Positions 48,034 through 56,198 of a DNA stretch of 64,000 bases are shown in pieces (the first letter of the stretch is position 1; each line of letters begins with the position of its first letter). The translations under genes were made by a program, and so were the position numbers. Source of the DNA: Pigmentiphaga sp. NML030171 (lineage in GTDB: Bacteria > Pseudomonadota > Gammaproteobacteria > Burkholderiales > Burkholderiaceae_B); assembly GCF_002188635.1 (NCBI RefSeq), contig NZ_NINX01000024.1, positions 1 through 64,000 on the forward strand, written 5' to 3'. The notes beneath the pieces are model-generated. The model was not told the DNA's origin. It saw only the letters and a list, made by a program, of their open reading frames with translations, and did no database searches.

Positions 48034-48435
48034 CGGACGGATCGCTGAAGAAATGGACGGGAAGTCGCCGAGCCGGGATAGCTGACGGCCATGAAGTATA
48101 CATATCAAAATATATGTATTCTCAATAGCAAATAAGGAATACGGTATTCGACAAAGGAATAGCTAACGAATTTTTCGCCCAGCCGCCCCGGATTTCCGGC
48201 CAACAGCCCATTTTCATGAGTTTTTCGCGAATTTCCGTCACTTCCTCCCTTCCAGTCCGTTTTCCTATCTTGTATTCCTTAAATGAATAATGGATTTTTA
48301 ATAATCTATATGAACTTTTTTATATTCATATGTATACACTTGACGCCGACAGGAGATAAGCCTGCAACGAAGCCTGGCCAACCGCGTGCCGGCGCGTCTA
48401 CCTGCGCACGACAACAACGAGCATTTGGAGGGAGT
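48034..48435. promoter_or_regulatory. 402-bp AT-rich divergent regulatory region (kynU / porin)
   Basis: A markedly AT-rich island in a GC-rich window, between kynU (minus) and the porin gene (plus). It contains the 48098-48119 palindrome, GAATACGGTATTC (a 13-bp dyad, about 48135-48155), and ATATGAA-N10-TTCATAT (48308-48331) running into CATATGTATAC. Several TATAAT/TATTTT-like boxes are possible promoters. No coding sequence is evident. The low GC may mean regulation by nucleoid proteins or an Lrp-type factor; that is inference. Confidence 0.55.
48098..48119. promoter_or_regulatory. 8-bp inverted repeat upstream of kynU
   Basis: ATACATAT, CAAAAT, ATATGTAT; the arms are perfectly complementary. 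It lies 65-86 bp upstream of the kynU start. Kynurenine genes in pseudomonads are controlled by an Lrp/AsnC-type activator (KynR) encoded next to them; no such gene is present here, so the regulator would act in trans. Confidence 0.45.
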
Positions 48436-49497
48436 ATGGAAAGAAGATCATCCACGCGATGCGCCAGGCTGTCCGCGTCCTGCGCCATGGCGGTGGCCTG
48501 CGCGGGAGCGCATGCGCAATCGGGCGTGACGCTGTCGGGCTTCGTCGACCTGAACATCGAACACCTGCGCGCTTCCGGCGCGGGCGGCAACCGCACCGGA
48601 GTATCGAGCGGCGGCCTGAACAACTCGCGTTTCAACATCAGCGGCTTCGAGGAACTGGGCAACGGCAACCGGGCCATGTTCACCATCGAACCGATGTTCT
48701 CGGCCGATACCGGCGCGCAGTCGGCGCAGTTTCGCCAGTCGTTCGTCGGCCTGAAGGGCAACTGGGGAACGCTGACGCTGGGCCGGCAGTTCACGCCCTC
48801 GTTCTGGATCGCGGGCTACGCGGACCCGTCCTATGCGGCCGCGTTCAGCATGGTCAACAACATGCAGTTCTTCTACTCGTCCTACCGGGTCGACAACGCG
48901 GTCAACTACACCTCGCCGTCGTTCGGCGGCTTCACGGTGCGCGCCATGTACGGCGCCGGCGCGGAAGACGGCACCAGATCGGGACGCTTCCTGAGCGCGT
49001 CGCTCGAATACCGCAACGGTCCGCTGTACCTGGGCGCGGTCAGCCAGTTGCAGCGCACGCGGGACATCTTCCAGCCCTCGCAGATCCGCACAGCACGCGA
49101 CAACTTCGTGTCGATGGTCTACCGGGTGGGCAACCTCGAACCGACGATCAGCTTTCACAACTACAGCGGGTACTACGCCTATCCGCCCTATGTCGCCTTC
49201 GATTCCCAGGGCTGGGACGTCCAGGCCGGCGTGCGCTGGAAGATCAACGACCGCCATCGCATCTTCGCCAGCCTGGTCCATCGCCACGACGACCACAACC
49301 AGGCCATCTCCAACGCCACGGGCGGCGTGCTTGGCTACATCTACAGCCTGTCCAGGCGGACCGACCTGTACGGCACCGTGGCCCACGTCCAGCACCGCAA
49401 CAAGACGCCCGTGCCCTATCCGGTCACCTGGCAGGCCTATCCCGAAGGTGGACAGAACCCGACCGGCTTCCAGCTCGGCATCCGCCACGCGTTCTGA
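48436..49497 (+). CDS. Gram-negative outer-membrane porin (betaproteobacterial Porin_4 type)
   Basis: A 353-aa trimeric-porin-like beta-barrel. The signal peptide is about 1-27 (ASCAMAVACAGAHAQ). The mature N-terminus is SGVTLSGFVDLNIEHLR. Typical barrel segments include SRFNISGFEELGNGNRAMF, SFVGLKGNWGTLTLGRQFTP and the C-terminal GFQLGIRHAF, ending in Phe as needed for BAM recognition. The start has a GGAGGGA site. It is followed 59 bp later by the LVIVD-repeat protein, suggesting joint expression for uptake of a shared substrate. Confidence 0.94.
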   Translation: MERRSSTRCARLSASCAMAVACAGAHAQSGVTLSGFVDLNIEHLRASGAGGNRTGVSSGGLNNSRFNISGFEELGNGNRAMFTIEPMFSADTGAQSAQFRQSFVGLKGNWGTLTLGRQFTPSFWIAGYADPSYAAAFSMVNNMQFFYSSYRVDNAVNYTSPSFGGFTVRAMYGAGAEDGTRSGRFLSASLEYRNGPLYLGAVSQLQRTRDIFQPSQIRTARDNFVSMVYRVGNLEPTISFHNYSGYYAYPPYVAFDSQGWDVQAGVRWKINDRHRIFASLVHRHDDHNQAISNATGGVLGYIYSLSRRTDLYGTVAHVQHRNKTPVPYPVTWQAYPEGGQNPTGFQLGIRHAF

Positions 49498-49556
49498 TTT
49501 TCCCGCCATCCGGCCCAGCGTTTGAAAAACGTATCGATGTCATAAAGGAGGAATCG

Positions 49557-51332
49557 ATGCACAGGCTCTCCCCTCGAATCCAGCACGCCGCCACGGCCCT
49601 GGCCGCCATCCTGGTGGCGGCCTTCCCGCCCGCGTGGGCCGCCGGCCCCTCGGCCCCGCCCGCGACCGGCCAGGCCACGCCCGGCACCCCCAACGTCAAG
49701 GACCGCTACCTGGCCGATTGGCTGCGCCTGACGCCCGAGCGCCGTCCCGCACCGCTCAAGCCCGGCGTCGACTACGGCATGGATCCCGCCACCGGACGAT
49801 TCATCTGGCCCAAGGCCACGCCGGAGGTCCACGAGGGCCAGCCCTTCCCCGGTGAAATGACGAGCTGGGACAAGAACAGCTACGCGAAGAACGTCAAGGT
49901 GCTGGCCTTCTATCCGGGCGTGAATTCTCCCTTCCATGCCTGGAACAACATCATCGATTTCGAAGGCAAGCGCTATCTGTACATCCATGATCGCGACTAC
50001 CTGCGCATCATGGACGTCACCGATCCGGCCAACGGCAAGATCGTCTTCTCCAGCGGCGGCGTCTGGGGGCCCAAGGGCCCCAGCGAGTGGTACGACGCGG
50101 CCAACGTCAAGGACTACCTGGGCGGCGCGACCATCGCGTGGAGCAAGAAACTCGGCAAGCCGGTCCTGGTGGCCTCGTACGAGATCGGCCGCTATGGCCT
50201 GATGTCCGAGAAGCTGGACGAGCCGGACAAAGTGGCGGCGCAGCGCAGCTACAACTCGCTCAAGGGCTTCAAGGTATTCGCGATGGACGGTCCGCTGCCC
50301 AGCCAGTGGCGGCTGCTCGCCACGCGTACCACCGACGTCCGACATCCCGACGCCCCCATTGGCCAGCAGCAGGGATCGGGCTCGCTCGATGCGCCCGAAT
50401 ACTACGGCGGCAAGTACATGATCGTGGCGGCGGCCCCGGACGACACCTACGCGCTGACCGAATATCCCAACTACCTGTACTCGCCCGGCTACCAGGTCTG
50501 GGACATGTCGGATCCGGCCGATCCGGTGTTCGTGTCGCAGATCGCCGTGCCGGGGCAGATCCTGGGCAACCCGGAGCACGAATCGGCCTATCTGATGAAC
50601 CCTCGCGCCGGCAACCGCACCTCGTGGATGGGCGCCCGCAATCCGATCTTCCTGCCCAAGGCGCTGGAGGATGGCGGCAAGATCGGCTTCGGCGCCATGG
50701 GCGGCCTGGGCATCTATGCCTTCGATCTGTCCAATCCGGCCAAGCCGCGGATGCTCAGCGGCGTGAACACGCCACCGAGCTTCGCCGGCACGGAGTTCGA
50801 CAACGCCGACGTCAGCCAGTACGCGCGCACGGGGTACGTGTTCACCAACGGCTACCCGATGAACCGCGATTGCTATGAACCGTACAAGGACATCTTCGTC
50901 ATCGATGCGCGCGACCCGTCCAATTTGAAGGTCGCGGCCAAGATGCCCGAGCCGGAAGTCCCCAAGGGCGCGCCGTTCACGCACTTCTGCCAACGCGGCG
51001 GCAACTACGGTCCCAAGCGCGCCAACGCGATCGGCCAGCCCGGGCAGTGGCGCCAGGGCATCGTCCCGTACTCGTTCTACAACGCCGGCGTGCAGATCTA
51101 CGACGTGAAGGATCCGGCCAAGCCGACCATCGCCGGCTACTTCGTGCCTGCCCTGGCCGATGAGACGCAACTGCCCAAGTACACCCTGGGCAAGGGCATC
51201 TTCGCGATCTATACCGAGTACGACCGCAACATCATCTGGGCCTTCGCGGAAAACGGCGCCTACGCGCTGTCGACCCCGCTGCTGGGAGAACCGGTGCTGG
51301 GCGCCCCCGCCAGGCCCTGGCCCCACCGCTGA
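49557..51332 (+). CDS. Secreted LVIVD-repeat beta-propeller protein
   Basis: A 591-aa exported protein (signal peptide about 1-29, ALAAILVAAFPPAWA). It is built of LVIVD-type repeats: YLRIMDVTDPANGKIVF, YQVWDMSDPADPVFVSQ, IYAFDLSNPAKPRML, IFVIDARDPSNLKVAA and VQIYDVKDPAKPTIAGYF. Each has a hydrophobic strand followed by xDxxDP. Such repeats form beta-propellers found in extracellular proteins; their activities are mostly unknown. An AAGGAGG site sits 8 nt before the ATG. It is probably co-transcribed with the porin and ends at a strong terminator. Confidence 0.85.
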   Translation: MHRLSPRIQHAATALAAILVAAFPPAWAAGPSAPPATGQATPGTPNVKDRYLADWLRLTPERRPAPLKPGVDYGMDPATGRFIWPKATPEVHEGQPFPGEMTSWDKNSYAKNVKVLAFYPGVNSPFHAWNNIIDFEGKRYLYIHDRDYLRIMDVTDPANGKIVFSSGGVWGPKGPSEWYDAANVKDYLGGATIAWSKKLGKPVLVASYEIGRYGLMSEKLDEPDKVAAQRSYNSLKGFKVFAMDGPLPSQWRLLATRTTDVRHPDAPIGQQQGSGSLDAPEYYGGKYMIVAAAPDDTYALTEYPNYLYSPGYQVWDMSDPADPVFVSQIAVPGQILGNPEHESAYLMNPRAGNRTSWMGARNPIFLPKALEDGGKIGFGAMGGLGIYAFDLSNPAKPRMLSGVNTPPSFAGTEFDNADVSQYARTGYVFTNGYPMNRDCYEPYKDIFVIDARDPSNLKVAAKMPEPEVPKGAPFTHFCQRGGNYGPKRANAIGQPGQWRQGIVPYSFYNAGVQIYDVKDPAKPTIAGYFVPALADETQLPKYTLGKGIFAIYTEYDRNIIWAFAENGAYALSTPLLGEPVLGAPARPWPHR

Positions 51333-51352
51333 TCCGGCACCGGACCGTGCGA

Positions 51353-51387
51353 CCGCCATGCCCCGGGATGGGGCATGGCGGTTTTTT
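51353..51387 (+). terminator. Intrinsic terminator after LVIVD gene
   Basis: CCGCCATGCCCC (51353-51364), loop GGGAT, GGGGCATGGCGG (51370-51381), then six T. A perfect 12-bp stem with a U-tract ends the porin-LVIVD transcript. Confidence 0.9.
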
Positions 51388-51530
51388 GCCGCCGGGCCGC
51401 GCCGCCGCGTAGCGGCATGCGTGGAGGCATTTTTTGCCGCCGGGCCGCCCCAAGGCAAAAAGCGCCCCCTCGGGGGGCAGCGCCGCCGCGTAGCGGCAAG
51501 CGTGGGGGCATTTTTGTAACCAAGGTCCAC
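51388..51530. repeat. Intergenic GC-rich palindromic modules (dispersed family)
   Basis: Two direct copies of GCCGCCGCGTAGCGGCA..GCGTGG/GGGGCATTTTT (about 51400-51432 and 51482-51515) flank TTTTTTGCCGCCGGGCCGCC then CCAAGGCAAAAAGCGCCCCC and a TCGGGGGG stem. The CCGCGTAGCGG block is shared with 29920-29935 and the GCCCCAAGGCAAAAA block with 36060-36080. This fills most of the 346-bp gap to the next gene; no coding potential was seen. Confidence 0.7.
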
Positions 51531-51678
51531 GGCCGGCCTGACGCTACCCAGGGAGATCCCTGACAGGCGTGGCGCGGCGCCATCATCGCCCGCCGCGCCC
51601 AGGCCGCTTGTGATTCAATATATGCCGCGCCGGCGGGGCCGGCACAACAGAATGTCCTGGTCGTGGAGGAATGAGACC

Positions 51679-53427
51679 GTGCACAACGATGCGGGCGCCA
51701 CGACGGCGTGGTCCGCTCAGCAATGGACCGCCACCGCCTACCAATTGGCGATGCAGTCGGCCCCTTGCGGCATATTCATGTGCGATGCGCATGGCGTGTT
51801 CACCATGGTGAATCCCGCCTACGAACGCATCACGGGTTATTCCTCCAGCCAGTTGATCGGCAAGCTGCGCTTCGACGCACTGCATGACCCGTCGGAACTG
51901 GCCTTGCGCCAGGGCGAACTGGCTTCGCCGCCGGTGCGCGACATCGTGGGCCTGCATCCCGACTCTGAAATGATCGCCAGCCAGGGCGCCGAAGCCGACT
52001 GGACCTACCTGCGCCGCAACGGCGCGCGTGTCACCGTCACGCTGGCCCTGAGCCGGCTGACCCAGGCCGACGGCCAGACCGCCGGCTACGTGGGCACGGT
52101 GTTCGACAACTCGCGCCGCCCCCGCAATGGCCTGCAGCTCTGGCATCTGCTGCACCACGACCCGCTGACGGGCCTGCCCAACCAGGAACTGCTGGAGGAG
52201 CGCCTGGGGCTGGCGCTGGAACGCGCGAAAACCGGCAGCGATCCGGTCCTGCTCGTGCTGCTGGAGCTGGACAACCTGCGCAAGCTGCGCGATACCCTCG
52301 GCCATGCCGCCGCCGACATCGCCATCAAGCAGGTGGCTGCCCGCCTGAAACGCCTGTGCGGCGACGAGCATGTGCTGGGGCTGATGCGCGGCTCGCTGTT
52401 CGTCATGATCTCCACCGGCCGCAACACGCTGTCCGCCGAGCGCGAAGCCGCGCTGCTGGCCGAGGTATCGCGGCCCATCCCGTTCGCGTCGGCGACCCTG
52501 CACGTCAGCGCCAGCATCGGGGTCAGCTCCTATCCCACCGCCGGCAATGACGCGCGCGCGCTGCTGCAACGGGCCATGCTGGCCCTGCACGCCGCCAGCC
52601 GCAGCGGCGGCGGCACCGCCCGCCACTTCGACTTCGGCATGCAGACCCAGTCGGCGCGCCGCAACCATCTCGAAAGCCTGCTGCGCGAGGCGGTGGAAAC
52701 ACGGCAGTTCTCGCTGGCCTACCAACCGCAGGTCGACCTGCGCACCGGCCACATCACCCGCACCGAGACGCTGCTGCGCTGGCAGCACCCGCGGCTCGGC
52801 GCCGTGGGGCCCGCCGAGTTCGTGCCCATGGCGGAAGACCTGGGCCTGATGGACGAGCTGGGCGCGTGGGTCGTCGATACCGCCTGCCAGCAGGCCGTGC
52901 GCCTGCATGCCAAGTTCGGCCAGTCGCCGTGCATGGCCATCAATATCTCTCCCACCCAGTTGCGCGATCGCAAGCTTTACGGCGTGGTCGCTTCCGCGCT
53001 CGAACGCTGGCAATTGCCGCCGGGCTATCTCGAACTCGAGATCACCGAAGGCCTGCTGCTGGACAACACCCGCCAGGTCTCGGACACGCTGCAAAGCCTG
53101 CGCAAACTGGGCGTGGCCATTGCCATCGACGATTTCGGCACGGGCTATTCCAGCTTCGCCTACCTGGCCCGCTTCCCGGTCAACCGCATCAAGATCGACC
53201 GCTCGCTGGTGCGGGCGATCTCGTCGGTCAAGAACGGCGACGCCATCATCAGCGCCATCATAGGCATGGCCCATGCGCTGGGCATCAAGGTCACCGCCGA
53301 AGGCGTGGAGACCGCGGCCCATGCCCGCCGCCTGGGCGAACTGGGCTGCGATGAGGCGCAGGGATTCTGGTTCTCGCGGCCGCTGACCGCCCAGGCGCTG
53401 GAGAACGCGCTGGCGCCCATCGCCTGA
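51679..53427 (+). CDS. PAS-GGDEF-EAL cyclic-di-GMP signalling protein with degenerate GGDEF
   Basis: A 582-aa cytoplasmic sensor/phosphodiesterase. The N-terminal PAS domain covers about 15-130 (SAPCGIFMCDAHGVFTMVNP). The GGDEF-like domain covers about 150-300, but its signature reads LMRGSLFVMIS instead of RxGGDEF, so cyclase activity is unlikely. The EAL domain is at about 320-575 with ETLLRWQHP (EAL as ETL), ININ-like AINISPTQLRD, LELEITEGLLLD, AIDDFGTGYSS, IKIDRSLV and TAEGVETAAHA. The catalytic acidic residues are kept, so a PDE is plausible. The GTG at 51679 has a GGAGG site 9 nt upstream; ATG at 51652 and GTG at 51610 are longer alternatives without a site. Confidence 0.9.
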   Translation: MHNDAGATTAWSAQQWTATAYQLAMQSAPCGIFMCDAHGVFTMVNPAYERITGYSSSQLIGKLRFDALHDPSELALRQGELASPPVRDIVGLHPDSEMIASQGAEADWTYLRRNGARVTVTLALSRLTQADGQTAGYVGTVFDNSRRPRNGLQLWHLLHHDPLTGLPNQELLEERLGLALERAKTGSDPVLLVLLELDNLRKLRDTLGHAAADIAIKQVAARLKRLCGDEHVLGLMRGSLFVMISTGRNTLSAEREAALLAEVSRPIPFASATLHVSASIGVSSYPTAGNDARALLQRAMLALHAASRSGGGTARHFDFGMQTQSARRNHLESLLREAVETRQFSLAYQPQVDLRTGHITRTETLLRWQHPRLGAVGPAEFVPMAEDLGLMDELGAWVVDTACQQAVRLHAKFGQSPCMAINISPTQLRDRKLYGVVASALERWQLPPGYLELEITEGLLLDNTRQVSDTLQSLRKLGVAIAIDDFGTGYSSFAYLARFPVNRIKIDRSLVRAISSVKNGDAIISAIIGMAHALGIKVTAEGVETAAHARRLGELGCDEAQGFWFSRPLTAQALENALAPIA

Positions 53428-53480
53428 AGTCTAGGGCCTGTTCACGCGGGAAGGAGGCTCGCACAGGCCGGGAATGGGTC

Positions 53481-54350
53481 CTAGTCCGGTCCGGACGGCC
53501 CGCCCTGCGCTTGCGCCAGGGTCTGCGCCTGGGCCGGCTCGTGCACCGATCTATAGGGCCCATGCCCCGGTGCCAGGGGCGGTTCCGAGCGCATCGGCGA
53601 CTTGCCTTGCGGCAGCGCCGAGACCGGGGCCCATTGCGGGTCGGGAATCTCGGCGAATACCTGGCGGAGCCGCTCGCCCCACGACGAGTGGATCATCCGG
53701 AAATAGTCGTTGTCGTGGTCGATCATCGCGAATTTGGTCACGCGCAGGCTGTCCTTCTCGTACACCAGCAGGTCCAGCGGCAGGCCGACCGACACATTGG
53801 ACCGCAGCGTGGAATCCATCGAGATCAGCGCGCACTTGGCCGCCTCGTCCAGCGGCATCGAGGGCGTCAGCACACGATCCAGGATGGGCTTGCCGTACTT
53901 GGCCTCGCCGATCTGGAAATACGGGCTCATGGTCGAGGCCTCGATGAAATTGCCCGCGGCATAGATCTGGAACAGCCGCATCGGCTGTCCCTGGATCTGG
54001 CCGCCCAGCAGGAAGCTGCAATTGAACTCGATGTTGAAATCGCCCAGCGCGCTGCCGTGCATGCGATGGACTTCGCGCACGGCCCGGCCCACCAGGCAGG
54101 CCGCCTCGAACATGTTGGGCACGTTCCACGGCGTGGGCAGGTCCGGGTCCGAGGGTTCGGACAGCAACTGCACGACCGACTGGGTCAGCGCCAGATTGCC
54201 GGCCGTCAACAGCACCATGACGCGCTCGCCGGGCTGCTCGAACACGGTCATCTTGCGGAAAGTGCTGACGTGGTCCACGCCCGCGTTGGTACGCGTGTCC
54301 GCCAGGAACACCAGGCCCTGGTCCACGCGCGTCGCCACACAATAGGTCAT
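53481..54350 (-). CDS. Proteasome-like Ntn-hydrolase (Anbu/BPH type)
   Basis: A 289-aa self-compartmentalising protease homologue. After Met removal the sequence starts TYCVATRVDQGLVFLADTRT. This supplies the N-terminal Thr nucleophile, the catalytic Asp18 and, in FRKMTVF, Lys33 (numbering with Met), the triad of proteasome beta subunits. The start at 54350 is therefore fixed by the need for an N-terminal Thr. A proline/glutamine-rich tail of about 45 residues extends the usual domain. It is the last gene of a four-gene operon whose order matches the known Anbu-associated set. Confidence 0.9.
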   Translation of the reverse strand: MTYCVATRVDQGLVFLADTRTNAGVDHVSTFRKMTVFEQPGERVMVLLTAGNLALTQSVVQLLSEPSDPDLPTPWNVPNMFEAACLVGRAVREVHRMHGSALGDFNIEFNCSFLLGGQIQGQPMRLFQIYAAGNFIEASTMSPYFQIGEAKYGKPILDRVLTPSMPLDEAAKCALISMDSTLRSNVSVGLPLDLLVYEKDSLRVTKFAMIDHDNDYFRMIHSSWGERLRQVFAEIPDPQWAPVSALPQGKSPMRSEPPLAPGHGPYRSVHEPAQAQTLAQAQGGPSGPD

Positions 54351-54439
54351 ACCGGAATCATGCTGGTCGGAATATTGAACAATTCTAGCGCCGGCTTCCG
54401 AGGGGCGCATGGATGGGCAGGCCCCCGCCGTGCGGGGGC

Positions 54440-55231
54440 TCATTGCCCGGCGCCCACCCTGACGTCGACCGCCATCGCCTCGGCGCCGCCCCCCACCCGC
54501 ATGCCGCGGACCGGCGCGGCGCTGTCGTAGTCGGCACCGACAGCGATGCGGCAATAGGGGCCGGAAGCATAGCGGCCATGGGTCACGTCCACGGAAACCC
54601 AGCCTTCGTCCAGCCAGACATCGGCCCACGCATGGCTGGCCGCATGCGGGACGTCGCCCGGATCGATATAGCCGCTGACATAGCGCGCCGGCACGCCCTG
54701 GGCGCGGCAGCAGGCGATGAGCAGGTGGGAATGGTCCTGGCATACGCCCTGGCCCAGCGCCAGCGCCTCGGCCGCGGTGCTGGTCACCTGGGTGATGCCG
54801 GAACGGTAGGCCACGCGCTCCTGGATGCGGCACGCCAGCTCGAGCAGGGCCGACGGCCTGTCCAGCGGCCCGGTGTCGCCCGCCAGTTCGCGCACGGCCG
54901 CGTCGGCCTCGGTCAGCCGCGTCGCGCAGGTGAAATGTTCGAGCGGGATGCGCCCCGGGCCTTCCCCCAGCCGCCCGTCGCGCAGCGGCGTCGTCTCGAC
55001 CTCGCCGCGCACGGCGAACTTCATCTCCGACAAGGGCCGCGTCATGACCAGCATCTGGACCGCGTTGCCATAGGCGTCCGTGGCCATGTCCAGCTTGCCG
55101 GGCGCGTTCAGGTCCCAATGGACGACGACCTGCGCCGGACCCGATCCCGGCACCAGCCGCAGTTGCTGGATCGAGTAGAGCACCGGCGCATCGTAGCGAT
55201 AGGTGGTCTCGTGATGGATGAACAGGCGCAT
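54440..55231 (-). CDS. Transglutaminase-like cysteine peptidase family protein
   Basis: A 263-aa protein. The N-terminal beta-rich domain (RLFIHHETTYRYDAPVLYSI) is the Bact_transglu_N type. The transglutaminase-core triad is Cys164 (GQGVCQDHSHLL), His200 (AASHAWADVWL) and Asp215 (WVSVDVTHG). Length and domain order match the family that partners alpha-E and ATP-grasp proteins. It is 13 bp downstream of the alpha-E gene and 89 bp upstream of the proteasome-like gene. The activity could be peptidase, amidase or crosslinking. Confidence 0.93.
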   Translation of the reverse strand: MRLFIHHETTYRYDAPVLYSIQQLRLVPGSGPAQVVVHWDLNAPGKLDMATDAYGNAVQMLVMTRPLSEMKFAVRGEVETTPLRDGRLGEGPGRIPLEHFTCATRLTEADAAVRELAGDTGPLDRPSALLELACRIQERVAYRSGITQVTSTAAEALALGQGVCQDHSHLLIACCRAQGVPARYVSGYIDPGDVPHAASHAWADVWLDEGWVSVDVTHGRYASGPYCRIAVGADYDSAAPVRGMRVGGGAEAMAVDVRVGAGQ

Positions 55232-55244
55232 GATGGATATCCCT

Positions 55245-56198
55245 TCAGACGGTCAAGGGCAGGAGGAAGGCCGCGCTGATCTTGTTGCCCAGGATGGCGA
55301 TGCGCCCCAGGAACTCGGTCAGGTACAGGTGCAGGCCTCGGGACAGGATGGGCCGTATCTCGGCATACAGCAATTCGGCGCGCAGCCGGCCGGCCTCGCG
55401 CTCGCAATCGCGGGAGTTGTCCGTCCTGAGCATGGCAAGGTTCTCGCACACGTGGTCCAGCGAGGCAAGCAGCGATCTCGGCATGGACGGGTTCAGGATC
55501 AGCAGCTCGGCCACGCGTTCGGGGACCAGCACGTCCCGATAGACTTGCCGGTATGTCTCCAGCCCCGACACCGAACTCAGGATGGAGGTCCAGTAATAGA
55601 AATCGTCGAGCGGCGCCCCGGAGGACGCGCGCGAGGCCGGCGCGCCGTCGGCGAAGCGCACGTCCAGGATGCGCGCGGTATTGTCCGCGCGCTCCAGGAA
55701 GGTCCCCAGCTGGGTGAAATAGAAAGCCTCGTCCTTGAGCGCGGTGCCCAGGGTCACGCCGCGCGACAGGTGCGAACGCAGCTTGACCCACTCGAACACC
55801 GAGTCCGGGTCCACCGCCAGCATGCCTTCGTCGATCTGGCGGTTGAAGTCCAGCCAGGTATGGTTGATGGTCTCCCACGACTCCGTCGTCAGCGCGCCGC
55901 GCACCGCGCGGGCGTTTTCGCGGGCGGCACGCAGGCTGGACAGGATGCTGGAAGGATTGCCGGGGTCGGCCACCATGAAACGCAGCACGTTGTCCGCCGT
56001 CACCGCGTCGTAGCGGCCGGCGAAAACCTCGCCCAGTTCGGATATCGCCAGCACGGCCCGCTGGCTGCGCAGCGCGCTTTCGTCGGTCTGGGGCAGCAGC
56101 AGCGCCTTCATGGTGACGTCCAGCATGCGCGCGGTGTTCTCGGCCCGCTCCATGTAGCGGGCCATCCAGAAAAGATGGTCGGCGGTGCGGCTCAGCAT
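55245..56198 (-). CDS. Alpha-E domain protein
   Basis: A 317-aa all-helical protein of the alpha-E family (DUF403). It opens [20 protein letters not shown], the family's conserved N-terminus, with later [14 protein letters not shown] and [12 protein letters not shown]. No enzymatic motif is known for the family. It is nearly always encoded between a circularly permuted ATP-grasp protein and a transglutaminase-like protein, as here. The ATG has a GGAGG site 7 nt upstream and overlaps the ATP-grasp stop by 7 bp. Confidence 0.93.
   Translation of the reverse strand: MLSRTADHLFWMARYMERAENTARMLDVTMKALLLPQTDESALRSQRAVLAISELGEVFAGRYDAVTADNVLRFMVADPGNPSSILSSLRAARENARAVRGALTTESWETINHTWLDFNRQIDEGMLAVDPDSVFEWVKLRSHLSRGVTLGTALKDEAFYFTQLGTFLERADNTARILDVRFADGAPASRASSGAPLDDFYYWTSILSSVSGLETYRQVYRDVLVPERVAELLILNPSMPRSLLASLDHVCENLAMLRTDNSRDCEREAGRLRAELLYAEIRPILSRGLHLYLTEFLGRIAILGNKISAAFLLPLTV

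Noticed and set aside
49437-51530. 697-codon minus-strand frame opposite the LVIVD gene
   Set aside because: The plus-strand frame has a signal peptide, repeats and a terminator, whereas the minus frame has no recognisable motif.
53428-53480. Possible second terminator between the EAL gene and the proteasome-like gene
   Set aside because: Only a weak GGCCTGT..ACAGGCC dyad with no U-tract was found; it was not strong enough to call.
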